Shown here in pieces: positions 7,912 to 16,313 of a stretch of 33,087 nt of DNA. A program made the translations under genes and the position numbers. Under the pieces are notes generated by a model that was not told where the DNA came from, made no database searches, and saw nothing but the letters and a program-made list of their open reading frames with translations. The DNA is from Bacteroidales bacterium (GTDB taxonomy: Bacteria; Bacteroidota; Bacteroidia; Bacteroidales; F082). The DNA is taken from assembly GCA_030690365.1 (NCBI GenBank), contig JAUYGX010000047.1, positions 1 through 33,087 on the forward strand. The letters are read 5' to 3'. How positions within the stretch are numbered: position 1 is the stretch's first letter; each line of letters begins with the position of its first letter.

Positions 7912-10305
7912 ATGATACTTAATTATTTAAAGCTTGGAATCAGAAACCTCCGCAAACAGTTATCCTATTCCATCATTAACATTATCGGATTGTCCATAGG
8001 TATTGCAGCTTTCCTGTTGATTGCACTCCATATTCAGTACGAAACCGGCTTTAATGAAGAGATTCCCAATTCAGATCAGTTGTACAGGTGTGTTGAAATT
8101 CAACAGGCACCAGGTGTGGGCGAACAGCATGTGGCTGTTACCATGGGACCGTTGGGTGATGGTTTGGTAACCGAATTTCCGGAAGTTGAAAAGTCGGTTC
8201 GTGTCCTGTTTTGGGGAAGTCAGCCCCTGCAATACAACGATCAGTTCTTCGACCAGAATCATGTGTTGTTTATCGATCCATCGGCTTTTGAACTTTTTGG
8301 GATAAAGCTTATAGCCGGCGATACCGCAACTGCGTTGAAAGAACTTAATTCGTTCGTGCCATCCCGGAAAGTAGCCGCCAAAATGTTCGGTTCAGTGGAA
8401 GAAGCCATGGGCAAGGTGTTTCAAATCAACGGAAAACCCTTTGTGGTTACAGCCGTGATGGAGAATATGCCCGAACAGATGAGTATGAGGATGGAAGCAT
8501 TGATTCCATTTGCCAACATGGAAACTAAGTATTCATGGCTTAACGGGTGGAACAACAATTCAATCGATACCTATGTGCGTGTCAGAAAAGGAACTGATAT
8601 GGGTGCCCTGGCTTTAAAATTCCCTGATTTTGTTTCAAAACACGTGGACGTTGAGGACAGTCACTGGCAATGGAAACTGTATTTGCAACCGGTGCGCGAT
8701 ATTCACCTTAAATCGGGGCACATAAAATTCCAGGTTATGAATTACAATCAGGGAAATATCAATACGGTGTATGTATTCTCGATTATTGCCGCTTTGATCA
8801 TCCTGCTTGCCTGCGTAAACTTTATCAATATGGCCATCGCACAAACCGTAAAACGGTCGAAAGAGGTGGGCCTTCGGAAAGTGATGGGGGCGGAACGAAT
8901 CAACCTGATTGGCCAGTTTTTAGGCGAATCGACCATCCTTACCTTTATCTCCATTTTATTAGCTTTGTTATTGGCCGAATTGTTGCTTCCCACTTTTAAC
9001 CAAATGCTGGGTACCGATTTCTCACTTGATTTTCTGGGCAACTGGATACTAAACATCGGATTGGTTATTATTCTTATTTTAGTGAGTTTGGTGGCCGGGT
9101 TTTATCCCGCATTTTACCTGAGCAAACTCAATCCAATGTCTATTTTCAGAAGCACCACTGGTTCCAAAGGTGGTTCTTCGGCCTGGCTTACCAAGGCATT
9201 GGTCATATTTCAGTTTGTGATTTCCATTGCCATGATTTTTAGCATTGCGGTGATCTACGATCAGTATAAATATGCGTTGAACAAGGATATGGGCATCAAT
9301 TATACCAATGTAATGTCAGTGAAACTGTACGATAAAAACGACAAAACCAGTGTTGAATTTTTAAAGAATGAATTCAAGCGGATTCCCGATGTAAGAGATG
9401 TGGCTTTTGTGAGTGATATCAACGGTGTAGCCGGATCGCAATCGTCAGTAACAGTGGACGATACTACCGAAACGCGCATTACAATGAGGTATGGATATAT
9501 TGATTATAATTTTTTCGATATGATGGACATTCCCATCATAGCCGGCCGGAATTTTAGCAAGGATTACGCCTTTGACGACAGCAATGCGGTGATTTTGAAC
9601 CGTGCAGCCGTCAACTTCCTGGGTTGGGACGATCCCATTGGTAAACAATTTATGCCGTTTTTGGACACCGTTACCAGTATGAAGGTGATAGGTGTGATTG
9701 AAGATTACCATTACTATTCCATCCATTCAAAAATTGAGCCGGCTGTGTATATGATCCGTCCCGACATGTCGTATAACCTGGCAGTAAAAATCAACGGAAT
9801 TAACAAGGAGCAAACCATTGCTGCCATGGAGAAAATCTGGAATGACTATTTTCAGGGAATTCCTTTTAATTATCACATGGCCAAGGACCGGATTCGCGAT
9901 GAATACAAAAGTGAAGAAAATACCTTTAAAATTTTCTCTCTGTTTACCTTGCTTTCGCTGGTGATTTCATGTTTGGGATTGTATGGACTTACTGCATTGA
10001 CCATCGAAAAGAAAAATCGCGAAATAGGCATACGAAAGGTGTTTGGCGGATCCATCAGCCGAATTCTGGTGTTATTAACCATCGATTTTGTGCAGCTCAT
10101 TCTTATCGCCGGACTCATTGCCACACCAATTGCATGGTATCTGATGAACAAGTCACTCGAAAACTTTGCATACCACATTGTAGTTTCGTGGAAATACTTT
10201 GTGTTGTCCATTATGAGTGCGCTCATCGTGGCGGTAATTACCATCGTATATCATGCTTACAAAGCTGCATCATCAAATCCTGTGGATGTTTTGCATTATG
10301 AGTAA
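7912..10305 (+). CDS. ABC transporter permease, FtsX/MacB-like, two MacB_PCD-FtsX halves
   Basis: A 797-residue inner-membrane protein of the mechanotransmission ABC type. The start MILNYLKLGIRNLRKQLSYSIINIIGLSIGIAAFLLIAL is the usual N-terminal helix (TM1 about 20-42) of Bacteroidota members. It is followed by a periplasmic MacB_PCD domain (about 45-270), an FtsX block of three helices (about 280-400) with the cytoplasmic 'KRSKEVGLRKVMGA' coupling segment, then a new helix, a second periplasmic domain (about 450-660) and a second FtsX block with 'KKNREIGIRKVFGGS'. No ATPase gene is adjacent, so it must pair with a MacB-type ATPase encoded elsewhere. Substrate is unknown; family roles include export of peptides or lipoproteins and envelope stress responses. 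It ends 'NPVDVLHYE', the normal C-terminus. Confidence 0.9.
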   Translation: MILNYLKLGIRNLRKQLSYSIINIIGLSIGIAAFLLIALHIQYETGFNEEIPNSDQLYRCVEIQQAPGVGEQHVAVTMGPLGDGLVTEFPEVEKSVRVLFWGSQPLQYNDQFFDQNHVLFIDPSAFELFGIKLIAGDTATALKELNSFVPSRKVAAKMFGSVEEAMGKVFQINGKPFVVTAVMENMPEQMSMRMEALIPFANMETKYSWLNGWNNNSIDTYVRVRKGTDMGALALKFPDFVSKHVDVEDSHWQWKLYLQPVRDIHLKSGHIKFQVMNYNQGNINTVYVFSIIAALIILLACVNFINMAIAQTVKRSKEVGLRKVMGAERINLIGQFLGESTILTFISILLALLLAELLLPTFNQMLGTDFSLDFLGNWILNIGLVIILILVSLVAGFYPAFYLSKLNPMSIFRSTTGSKGGSSAWLTKALVIFQFVISIAMIFSIAVIYDQYKYALNKDMGINYTNVMSVKLYDKNDKTSVEFLKNEFKRIPDVRDVAFVSDINGVAGSQSSVTVDDTTETRITMRYGYIDYNFFDMMDIPIIAGRNFSKDYAFDDSNAVILNRAAVNFLGWDDPIGKQFMPFLDTVTSMKVIGVIEDYHYYSIHSKIEPAVYMIRPDMSYNLAVKINGINKEQTIAAMEKIWNDYFQGIPFNYHMAKDRIRDEYKSEENTFKIFSLFTLLSLVISCLGLYGLTALTIEKKNREIGIRKVFGGSISRILVLLTIDFVQLILIAGLIATPIAWYLMNKSLENFAYHIVVSWKYFVLSIMSALIVAVITIVYHAYKAASSNPVDVLHYE

Positions 10306-10439
10306 GCAGTAATCCGTACACCTCACTGAGGGATTAATTTTGTGATTCTTTAACCTGGTTGTTCTGATTGAAAATCATAAATGCCTTATTTTTACTACCG
10401 GAAAATCTGGTTAAAACCAAATGGTGATGATGGATCGCT

Positions 10440-10799
10440 TTTAAAGCAAACTCCTTATTCCGGAGGTTTGAATTTCATGAGGGTGGGCTTTATGAACAGC
10501 AACCTCTGGCCATCAAAGGAAATGTGCATAGTCTCACCCATCCCGATGAGGAGGTGCTTGGGTTTTTTGGTGTCGCAGCGGTTTCGCGCAAACGAATATT
10601 TGTACAGAATGTTCCGAACCTCCCCCTCGAATTTTCAACCTATTGTTCCCCCGCCGAATTGCGTTTCGGTCCAAGTGAAATTCCTCCCAGTCAGTGGCCT
10701 GCGTATTTGAGTCCGGGTTTTAGATGGCTTAACAATGAATGTGTTGATTGTCTTGTATTTGGAGGTATTAATATAAAGCCCGATTTCTGGCCGAATTAG
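10440..10799 (+). pseudogene. DUF4249 C-terminal fragment
   Basis: The frame ending at the TAG 10797-10799 reads FKANSLFRRFEFHEGGLYEQ, then QPLAIKGNVHSLTHPDEEV, LGFFGVAAVSRKRIFVQ, and ends CVDCLVFGGINIKPDFWPN. This is the C-terminal part of DUF4249 proteins (Bacteroidota outer-membrane-associated lipoproteins, usually ~350-400 aa and next to a TonB receptor), including the hallmark CxxC-x-GG-x(3)-KPDFW end. Upstream in the same frame two stops appear within 30 bp, and no signal peptide or N-terminal domain exists. It is therefore a truncated relic rather than a gene. An in-frame GTG at 10524 could in principle start a 91-aa peptide, but nothing supports that. Confidence 0.7.
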
Positions 10800-10840
10800 C
10801 GTCATATCCCACCTATTCCTGCGTTTTCTGGTAAGTTATT

Positions 10841-10945
10841 CCACGCAAAGACCGCCAAGCAGGGACACGCGAAGACCGCAAAGTAAATTTAACCTGTTTC
10901 AACTACATCTTTGCGTGATTTTTCTTTGCGTACTTTGCGTGAAAC
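10841..10945. repeat. Imperfect inverted repeat of CGCAAAG units
   Basis: CACGCAAAG at 10842-10850 is the exact reverse complement of CTTTGCGTG at 10933-10941. A second CTTTGCGTG lies at 10909-10917, and further CGCAAAG/CTTTGCG-like units occur in both arms. This type of 'acgcaaagacgcaaag' palindrome is common between genes in Bacteroidota and Chlorobi. It can form a long hairpin. Confidence 0.6.
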
Positions 10946-11159
10946 TTTTCCTGCTTGTCCAGGTTAGGTAAATCAAATTTAGAGTTTGCCGTAACATGAG
11001 GCTATCGCTATACCGGGGATATAACTTATTCCATAACCGCCCGGCTAAAGTTTTGAATGATACCGAAATAAAATAACCGCTGTTTAGTTTTTGAAAAATA
11101 CCGCATAAAACAAACCCTTATTTTTATCGTTTAATAAAAACAATCGATTCAGAAGTAAA

Positions 11160-13553
11160 ATGTCGAAATTTAAAATAGAGATTCAGATTACAGTAGTGGC
11201 TTTCATTATAGGGGCTGCCGTAGTAACTTCCGGATATTTTGCTTATAAAAGTCTCTCGAAAATTGTCTTGTCCATCTACCAGGAGGCGCGGCCCGACAAT
11301 AGACTCTTCCTGATAAAAGATATCACTGCCGACCTTACTGCCCTTGAAAACGATGTACGGTTATATATCTTAACCAATAACAAAAAAGATCTCAAACATT
11401 ACAGCACACTACAAAAACAAATCAGCATCAAAATACAAAGCCTTGGAGAAATTAGCGGGAAGAACAATGGTGATGCTACCCTCACCGATTCCATCCGGAA
11501 TTTGTCGATTGAAAAACTGGAGTTGTGGCAGGACGTTTTGAGCCTTCACCAATCGGCAAAAGAAAACCAACATACCTTCAAGGAAATCTATTCGAAACTT
11601 GATGAACTAAAAATCGACACCATTACGGTTGAAACTGAGAAAAAGGGATTATTTCGGAAAATTTTCGGAGTGGAACGAGTAACCATAGATACCACACTTG
11701 TAGAGCGTTCACTTGAAAAAGATTCGCTGAAACAGGATATTCAAAATATAGAAACTGAAATTGCCGAAAAATGGCGAAAGATAAATGTGCTCGAATCACG
11801 GTTAATTGAAAAAAATATTGTCATTGGCGAAAAAATAAATGCACTTATTTCCAAAGCTGAGAAAAGGGAATCGGACAACCTGATGGAAAAAACCAATGAG
11901 GCCGATCGGCTTGCAGCACTCACCTACAAACGGCTTGCGGCATTTACCATCACCTCGGTGATTTTATTACTGGTGGCCCTTTTTGTGCTTTTTAATTTTC
12001 TGAAAAAAACGAGAATCTACGAACGTGCGTTGAAAGATGCAAAACAGGAAGCCGAAAAACTCGCCCGGGCAAAAGAACAATTTGCAGCCAATGTAAGCCA
12101 CGAACTACGAACCCCGGTAAATGCCATTTACGGATTAACCGGACAAGTGTTGCAAAAACCACTGGATACCGAAACCAGAGAAATGGTAACGATCATTTCG
12201 CGGTCGGCCAGCCACCTTAAAAATATCATTAACGACACGCTCGACTTTTCAAAGATACAAGCCCACAAATTAAAGCTGGAAACCATCGATTTTGCACCGT
12301 CCGATGTTTTTGAAGAGGTCATTTCTTTGCAAAAATACGAGGCTGCAAAAAAAGGAATATCGCTTGGCTTTACCTGGGAAGGAGAAAAACCCGATGCGCT
12401 CACCGGCGATCCGCTCCGGTTAAAACAAATATTGATTAACCTCATCAGCAATGCCATAAAGTTTACTGAAAAAGGCGAAGTTGTTTTAAAAGTTAAAACA
12501 GCCAGGACCGTCAATCAAACTTTTGAAATGGTAATTCGGGTTGCCGATACCGGGATTGGAATGTCGAAAGAGAACCAAAAAATCATTTTTGAAGAATTTG
12601 TACAGGCTGAAAACCAAACCGGAAAAAAATACAGCGGCACCGGACTCGGACTGGCCATTGTGAAAAAACTGCTGGAACTGCAGGGAGGAAAAATTACCGT
12701 AAAAAGTGAACCAGGGAAGGGTACTGAGTTGACAGTCAATGTAGAATATCCCGAAGGAAGAAAAGACAATATCTCAAAAACGGAATGGGAAATACCTTCC
12801 ATCCCCGAAAAGTTAAAACAACTTGAGATACTCATTGCCGACGACGAAGAATTCAACCGGTATGTGCTTAAAGGTATTTTGAAAAACTGGGGTACTTCGT
12901 TTCAGGAGGCAAAAAACGGGGAAGAAGCCGTAAAAGCAACATCCCGTAAAAAATTCGATGTCATCCTGATGGACCTGCATATGCCCGAAATGAATGGAAT
13001 TGAAGCGGCAAAAACAATTATCAAAACCCATCCGGGAATAACGATTGTGGCCACATCAGCCTCGAACGATCAAGTGGATCGGCAAGCTTGCGAGGATGTA
13101 GGAATGAAAGGATTTCTGTTAAAACCCTTCTCTGAGAAGGATCTTTTTGATACCCTGATTTCACTGGTTCCCGTCGAAAACAGGACAATGCCTGGAACAA
13201 ATCAACCCAAAATCGATGTCGGGGAACTTAGCAGGATGGCCGGTGGAGACAAAATATTTCTGCGTGAAATGATCCTTCTTTTTATAAAATCGATGGATAC
13301 AGGAGTCGAAAATATCACGGAAGCCATTCTGAAAAAAGACTGGAAATGTGTTTTTGAAAATGCACACAAAATGGCTGCACCTTGTAAACATATGCAGGTA
13401 ATGCATTTGTACAACAACATCAAACAGTTGGAAAAACTGGCTCAGCAGGCTGAAAAACCGGAATTGATAGCACCTGCTTTCCAGGAGATAAAAATTGAAT
13501 CGGCAGAAATCAACGCATTTCTTAAACTTTATTTGGAAGATAATCATGATTAA
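11160..13553 (+). CDS. Hybrid sensor histidine kinase (HisKA-HATPase-REC-HPt)
   Basis: A 797-residue inner-membrane sensor. TM1 is about 8-27, a mostly helical sensor region of ~230 residues follows (CHASE3/four-helix-like, with coiled-coil KDSLKQDIQNIETEIAEKW), and TM2 is about 259-280. HisKA carries the phospho-accepting H314 in NVSHELRTP. The ATPase domain shows the N box (N427-N431), the G1 box DTGIG from D463 and G2 GTGLGLAI (493-500). A receiver domain (556-670) has D561/D562, the phospho-acceptor D605 (ILMDLHMPEMNG) and K655. A C-terminal HPt domain has H736 (NAHKMA). All catalytic residues are present, so a full His-Asp-His relay is likely. The last phosphoryl acceptor is probably the response regulator encoded 252 bp downstream. 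The signal sensed is unknown. Confidence 0.93.
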   Translation: MSKFKIEIQITVVAFIIGAAVVTSGYFAYKSLSKIVLSIYQEARPDNRLFLIKDITADLTALENDVRLYILTNNKKDLKHYSTLQKQISIKIQSLGEISGKNNGDATLTDSIRNLSIEKLELWQDVLSLHQSAKENQHTFKEIYSKLDELKIDTITVETEKKGLFRKIFGVERVTIDTTLVERSLEKDSLKQDIQNIETEIAEKWRKINVLESRLIEKNIVIGEKINALISKAEKRESDNLMEKTNEADRLAALTYKRLAAFTITSVILLLVALFVLFNFLKKTRIYERALKDAKQEAEKLARAKEQFAANVSHELRTPVNAIYGLTGQVLQKPLDTETREMVTIISRSASHLKNIINDTLDFSKIQAHKLKLETIDFAPSDVFEEVISLQKYEAAKKGISLGFTWEGEKPDALTGDPLRLKQILINLISNAIKFTEKGEVVLKVKTARTVNQTFEMVIRVADTGIGMSKENQKIIFEEFVQAENQTGKKYSGTGLGLAIVKKLLELQGGKITVKSEPGKGTELTVNVEYPEGRKDNISKTEWEIPSIPEKLKQLEILIADDEEFNRYVLKGILKNWGTSFQEAKNGEEAVKATSRKKFDVILMDLHMPEMNGIEAAKTIIKTHPGITIVATSASNDQVDRQACEDVGMKGFLLKPFSEKDLFDTLISLVPVENRTMPGTNQPKIDVGELSRMAGGDKIFLREMILLFIKSMDTGVENITEAILKKDWKCVFENAHKMAAPCKHMQVMHLYNNIKQLEKLAQQAEKPELIAPAFQEIKIESAEINAFLKLYLEDNHD

Positions 13554-13615
13554 AAACCCAACGATTTCTACCGATCCAAAAAACAGCTATCTTTCAGCGA
13601 CCAATAATGAGTTCA

Positions 13616-13762
13616 CTCCGAAAAGTCAAGAACCCCAAAAGAGACTAAAGGAGATTTTAATAGGTTGTTGATTTTCAACGAATTCCCTTTTAGGGGTTAC
13701 TTGCCTACCGGCAGGCAGGGGGGTAAATGAGTTGAAAATCAATGAGCACATTCTTTTCGGAG
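13616..13762. repeat. Nested inverted repeats between kinase and regulator genes
   Basis: Two perfect inverted repeats are nested. The outer pair is CTCCGAAAAG (13616-13625) with CTTTTCGGAG (13753-13762). The inner pair is TTGATTTTCAAC (13668-13679) with GTTGAAAATCAA (13731-13742). A third, near-perfect pairing joins AACCCCAAAAG (~13631) with CTTTTAGGGGTT (~13687), and the centre has CCTACCGGCAGGCAGG. The ~147-bp unit could fold into a long branched hairpin. It may be a small non-coding repeat element or an mRNA structure between the two cotranscribed genes. Confidence 0.6.
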
Positions 13763-13805
13763 GGGACTCAATAAAAAAAACGGAAGTTGTTTATGCAAAA
13801 GAAAC

Positions 13806-15152
13806 ATGTACGAAAAGCCTTTTAAAATATTTGTGGTTGAAGACGATGAGTGGTACAGCAAACTGCTGGTACACAATCTTTCGTTAAATCCGGATTACGA
13901 AATCGAGTCGTTTACCAACGGAAAAGATTGTCTGGCCAACCTACATAAAAACCCGGATGTAATAACGCTCGACTATCGCCTTCCCGACATGCAGGGACTC
14001 GAAATTTTAAAAAATATAAAAGCCGAAAACGAAGAAATCCAGGTCATCCTGATCTCGGAACAGGATGAAATTGAAGTGGTTGTTGAATTGCTGAAATACG
14101 GTGCTTACGATTATATTGTCAAGTCGAACGATATTCGCGAACGGCTTTTAAATACGGTACAAAATATCCGTAACGGGGTTAACCTGAAACGGGAAATTGT
14201 TTCGTTGCGCGGCGAGGTTAAAAAGAAATACAGTTACCAGAATACCATTGTAGGAAACAACCCGGCCACACAAAAAATTTTCGGGCTGATTGAAAAAGCC
14301 ACACGAACCAATATTTCGGTAACCATCACCGGTGAAACAGGGACCGGAAAGGAGTTGGTAGCCAAAGCCATCCACTACAATTCTTCACGGGCCGCGAAAC
14401 CGTTTATCGCGGTTAATATGGCCGCAATTCCAAAAGATTTAACCGAAAGCGAACTTTTTGGGCATGAAAAAGGGGCTTTTACAGGAGCAACCTTCCGGCG
14501 CATCGGAAAATTTGAAGAAGCCAACGGCGGAACACTCTTCCTCGACGAAATTGCAGAAATGGATATTTCGCTCCAGGCAAAACTGCTGCGCGTGTTGCAG
14601 GAGAAAGAAATTGTTCGGATTGGCAGTAATAAACCCGTCAAAACCGACTGCCGCATCATCGTCGCCACCAACCAAAACTTTCAGGAAGCCGTTGTAAAAG
14701 GCACTTTCAGACAAGATCTTTATTACCGGCTTTTTGGTTTGCCCATCGAACTGCCGCCACTACGCGAACGGGGAAACGACATTGTTATCCTTTCAAAACA
14801 TTTTATCAAAGAATTCTGCACCGAAAACAACCTTGCCTTAAAAACGCTGTCTGCCACTGCGGCCGATAAATTGCTTTCCTATCCTTTCCCGGGAAATATC
14901 AGGGAACTGAAATCAGTGATTGAACTGGCCATAACGCTCTCTGATCATGATGAAATCGGCGTAGAAAATATCATCCTTGGCAATGAAGTCCTTTTCTCTG
15001 AAAATACGGTTAAAGAAATGAGTATGCGCGAATACAACATCCGGATTGTAAAAAAATACCTCGAAAAGTATAACAACAACACCAACCTGGTGGCCAAAAA
15101 ACTGGATATTGGCGTTGCAACCATTTACCGGATGCTAAAAGAAGACAACTGA
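13806..15152 (+). CDS. Sigma-54-dependent response regulator (NtrC family)
   Basis: A 448-residue activator. The receiver domain (about 5-122) has acidic D13/D14, the phospho-acceptor D56 (VITLDYRLPD), T/S position S84 and K106. The central AAA+ domain (about 145-380) has Walker A GETGTGKE (176-183), the sigma-54 contact loop GAFTGA (223-228), Walker B GGTLFLDE (241-248), and the arginine region RQDLYYRL. The C-terminal HTH (about 405-448) has NLVAKKLDIGVATIYRMLK, the Fis-type fold. With the hybrid kinase upstream it forms a two-component pair. It should activate sigma-54 promoters, plausibly the one before 15365, where two tandem dyads sit at enhancer distance. Confidence 0.93.
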   Translation: MYEKPFKIFVVEDDEWYSKLLVHNLSLNPDYEIESFTNGKDCLANLHKNPDVITLDYRLPDMQGLEILKNIKAENEEIQVILISEQDEIEVVVELLKYGAYDYIVKSNDIRERLLNTVQNIRNGVNLKREIVSLRGEVKKKYSYQNTIVGNNPATQKIFGLIEKATRTNISVTITGETGTGKELVAKAIHYNSSRAAKPFIAVNMAAIPKDLTESELFGHEKGAFTGATFRRIGKFEEANGGTLFLDEIAEMDISLQAKLLRVLQEKEIVRIGSNKPVKTDCRIIVATNQNFQEAVVKGTFRQDLYYRLFGLPIELPPLRERGNDIVILSKHFIKEFCTENNLALKTLSATAADKLLSYPFPGNIRELKSVIELAITLSDHDEIGVENIILGNEVLFSENTVKEMSMREYNIRIVKKYLEKYNNNTNLVAKKLDIGVATIYRMLKEDN

Positions 15153-15180
15153 TTCCTTTCCGACAGCATTCCTTTCATAA

Positions 15181-15226
15181 AACTCCTATCAAATTGATAA
15201 ACTCCTATCAAATTGATAGGAGTTTT
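15181..15226. promoter_or_regulatory. Tandem 19-bp repeat with TATCAAATTGATA dyads
   Basis: AACTCCTATCAAATTGATA occurs twice in perfect tandem (15181-15199 and 15200-15218), and each copy contains the dyad TATCAA-A-TTGATA. The second copy is extended into a 27-bp palindrome (15200-15226, stem AACTCCTATCAA / TTGATAGGAGTT). It lies 29 bp after the regulator stop and 60-105 bp upstream of a -24-like TGGCAC. It could be a pair of activator sites for the adjacent NtrC-type protein. The longer palindrome with its short TTTT end could also act as a terminator. Confidence 0.55.
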
Positions 15227-15284
15227 GGCATTAACAAGAACTATAAGTGTTGAATATCAAATCATTGAACCCAATTCATTCAAA

Positions 15285-15300
15285 TGGCACATCGTTTGGC
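15285..15300 (+). promoter_or_regulatory. Candidate sigma-54 (-24/-12) promoter
   Basis: TGGCAC (15285-15290) matches the -24 box. Ten bases after its GG the sequence is TTTGGC rather than TTTGC, so the -12 GC is either replaced by GG at the right spacing or sits 1 bp too far. Position between the tandem dyads and the gene at 15365 favours function, but the -12 mismatch keeps confidence low. Confidence 0.35.
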
Positions 15301-15364
15301 ATGCTGTAATTGAATTAAATTTTTTAAACAAAGTATAAACCTTAACTTTAGGAGGAAAAATGTT

Positions 15365-16270
15365 ATGAAAACAGAAAAAAAATCTGTAATAATAGGAATT
15401 AGTGCTGTGATGTTTCTGGTAGTTGTAATACTTGCCGGTATTATGATTTCCAACAAATCAGTCGAAATTGAGCAACTCAACGCTCAAAACACCAACTTGA
15501 ACATGACCATTGACGAAAGAGATTCGCTGGTAAACGAAATGGCTACCACCTTCGATGAGATTGAGCAAAACCTGAGATTCGTTAGAGAAAAACGCGGACA
15601 ATTGATTTTGTCGCAGGGTGAGGGCAACGAAAACCAGAAAGAATTGCTGGTTGCCGACATTAAGCTGATGAATGAGATGCTGGAAGAAAGCAGCAAAAAA
15701 ATTGATGAACTCGACAAAAGACTAAAATCTTCTGGCGTTGAAATCAATTCATTCAAAAATAAAATCGCCCAACTCAATAAAAATATTGAGGAACAAAACA
15801 ACAGTATCCAACTGTTGCAGACACAACTGGAGGAACGCGACTATAAAATTACCGAGATGGATCTTCAAATGGGGCAATTACAAAGCGACATTGCCTTAAA
15901 GGCAGATTCCATTGTTGAAAAATCGCAAATTATTGTGGCCAAAGACAATGAACTGAACAAGGTTTTCTTTGCTTCAGGGACATTAAAAGAATTGAAAGAG
16001 CATGGTGTAGTTGCCAGTGAAGGCGGAATTCTTGGTCTGGGAAAAAGTAACAGCGTTCCCGATAATTTGAACGACAGTTATTTTACTGAACTCGACCAAA
16101 GAAGTGTACGTACGGTGCCGATTTTTACCAAAAAGGCCGAGTTTATTTCCGAACATCCCGATAGCTCGTATAGTTTTATTATTGAGGATGATATGATTGC
16201 ATATCTACAAATTGAAGACCCGGAAGAATTCTGGAAAATTTCGAAATACGCAATTTTAGCAGTTAAATAA
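15365..16270 (+). CDS. Membrane-anchored coiled-coil protein, 301 aa
   Basis: A basic N-terminus and one hydrophobic helix (about residues 8-28, IIGISAVMFLVVVILAGIMI) anchor the protein. Residues ~32-200 are almost continuous heptad-like sequence (SKKIDELDKRL, NKNIEEQNNSIQLLQTQLEE), indicating a long coiled coil. The C-terminal ~100 residues are a compact domain starting FASGTLKELKEHGVVASEGG and ending with an acidic 'EDPEEFWKISKYAILAVK' segment. It resembles Bacteroidota hypothetical proteins sometimes named collagen-binding adhesin-like, but I cannot assign a function. The start is supported by AGGAGG at 15350-15355, an unusually strong Shine-Dalgarno for this phylum. An ATG at 15360 gives only a two-codon frame. 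It is likely cotranscribed with the DUF4382 gene 43 bp downstream. Confidence 0.8.
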   Translation: MKTEKKSVIIGISAVMFLVVVILAGIMISNKSVEIEQLNAQNTNLNMTIDERDSLVNEMATTFDEIEQNLRFVREKRGQLILSQGEGNENQKELLVADIKLMNEMLEESSKKIDELDKRLKSSGVEINSFKNKIAQLNKNIEEQNNSIQLLQTQLEERDYKITEMDLQMGQLQSDIALKADSIVEKSQIIVAKDNELNKVFFASGTLKELKEHGVVASEGGILGLGKSNSVPDNLNDSYFTELDQRSVRTVPIFTKKAEFISEHPDSSYSFIIEDDMIAYLQIEDPEEFWKISKYAILAVK

Positions 16271-16313
16271 TGAACCTGCTTAAGTCATTTAATATTCATT
16301 ATAAAAAAAAGTC

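Larger units (their letters stand above)
10306..11159. other. Gap holding a gene fragment and an inverted repeat
   Basis: This 854-bp stretch contains no intact gene. It holds a C-terminal DUF4249 fragment (10440-10799) and an imperfect inverted repeat built of CACGCAAAG/CTTTGCGTG units (10841-10945). From 10946 to 11159 it is A/T-rich sequence with no clear promoter consensus before the histidine kinase. Confidence 0.6.

Noticed and set aside
10381-10710. Plus-strand 109-codon frame starting MPYFYYRKIW
   Set aside because: It is a different frame from the DUF4249 homology, which lies in the overlapping frame ending at 10799.
15181-15226. CRISPR-like array from the tandem repeat
   Set aside because: Only two adjacent 19-bp copies without spacers and no cas genes; better read as regulator sites or a terminator.
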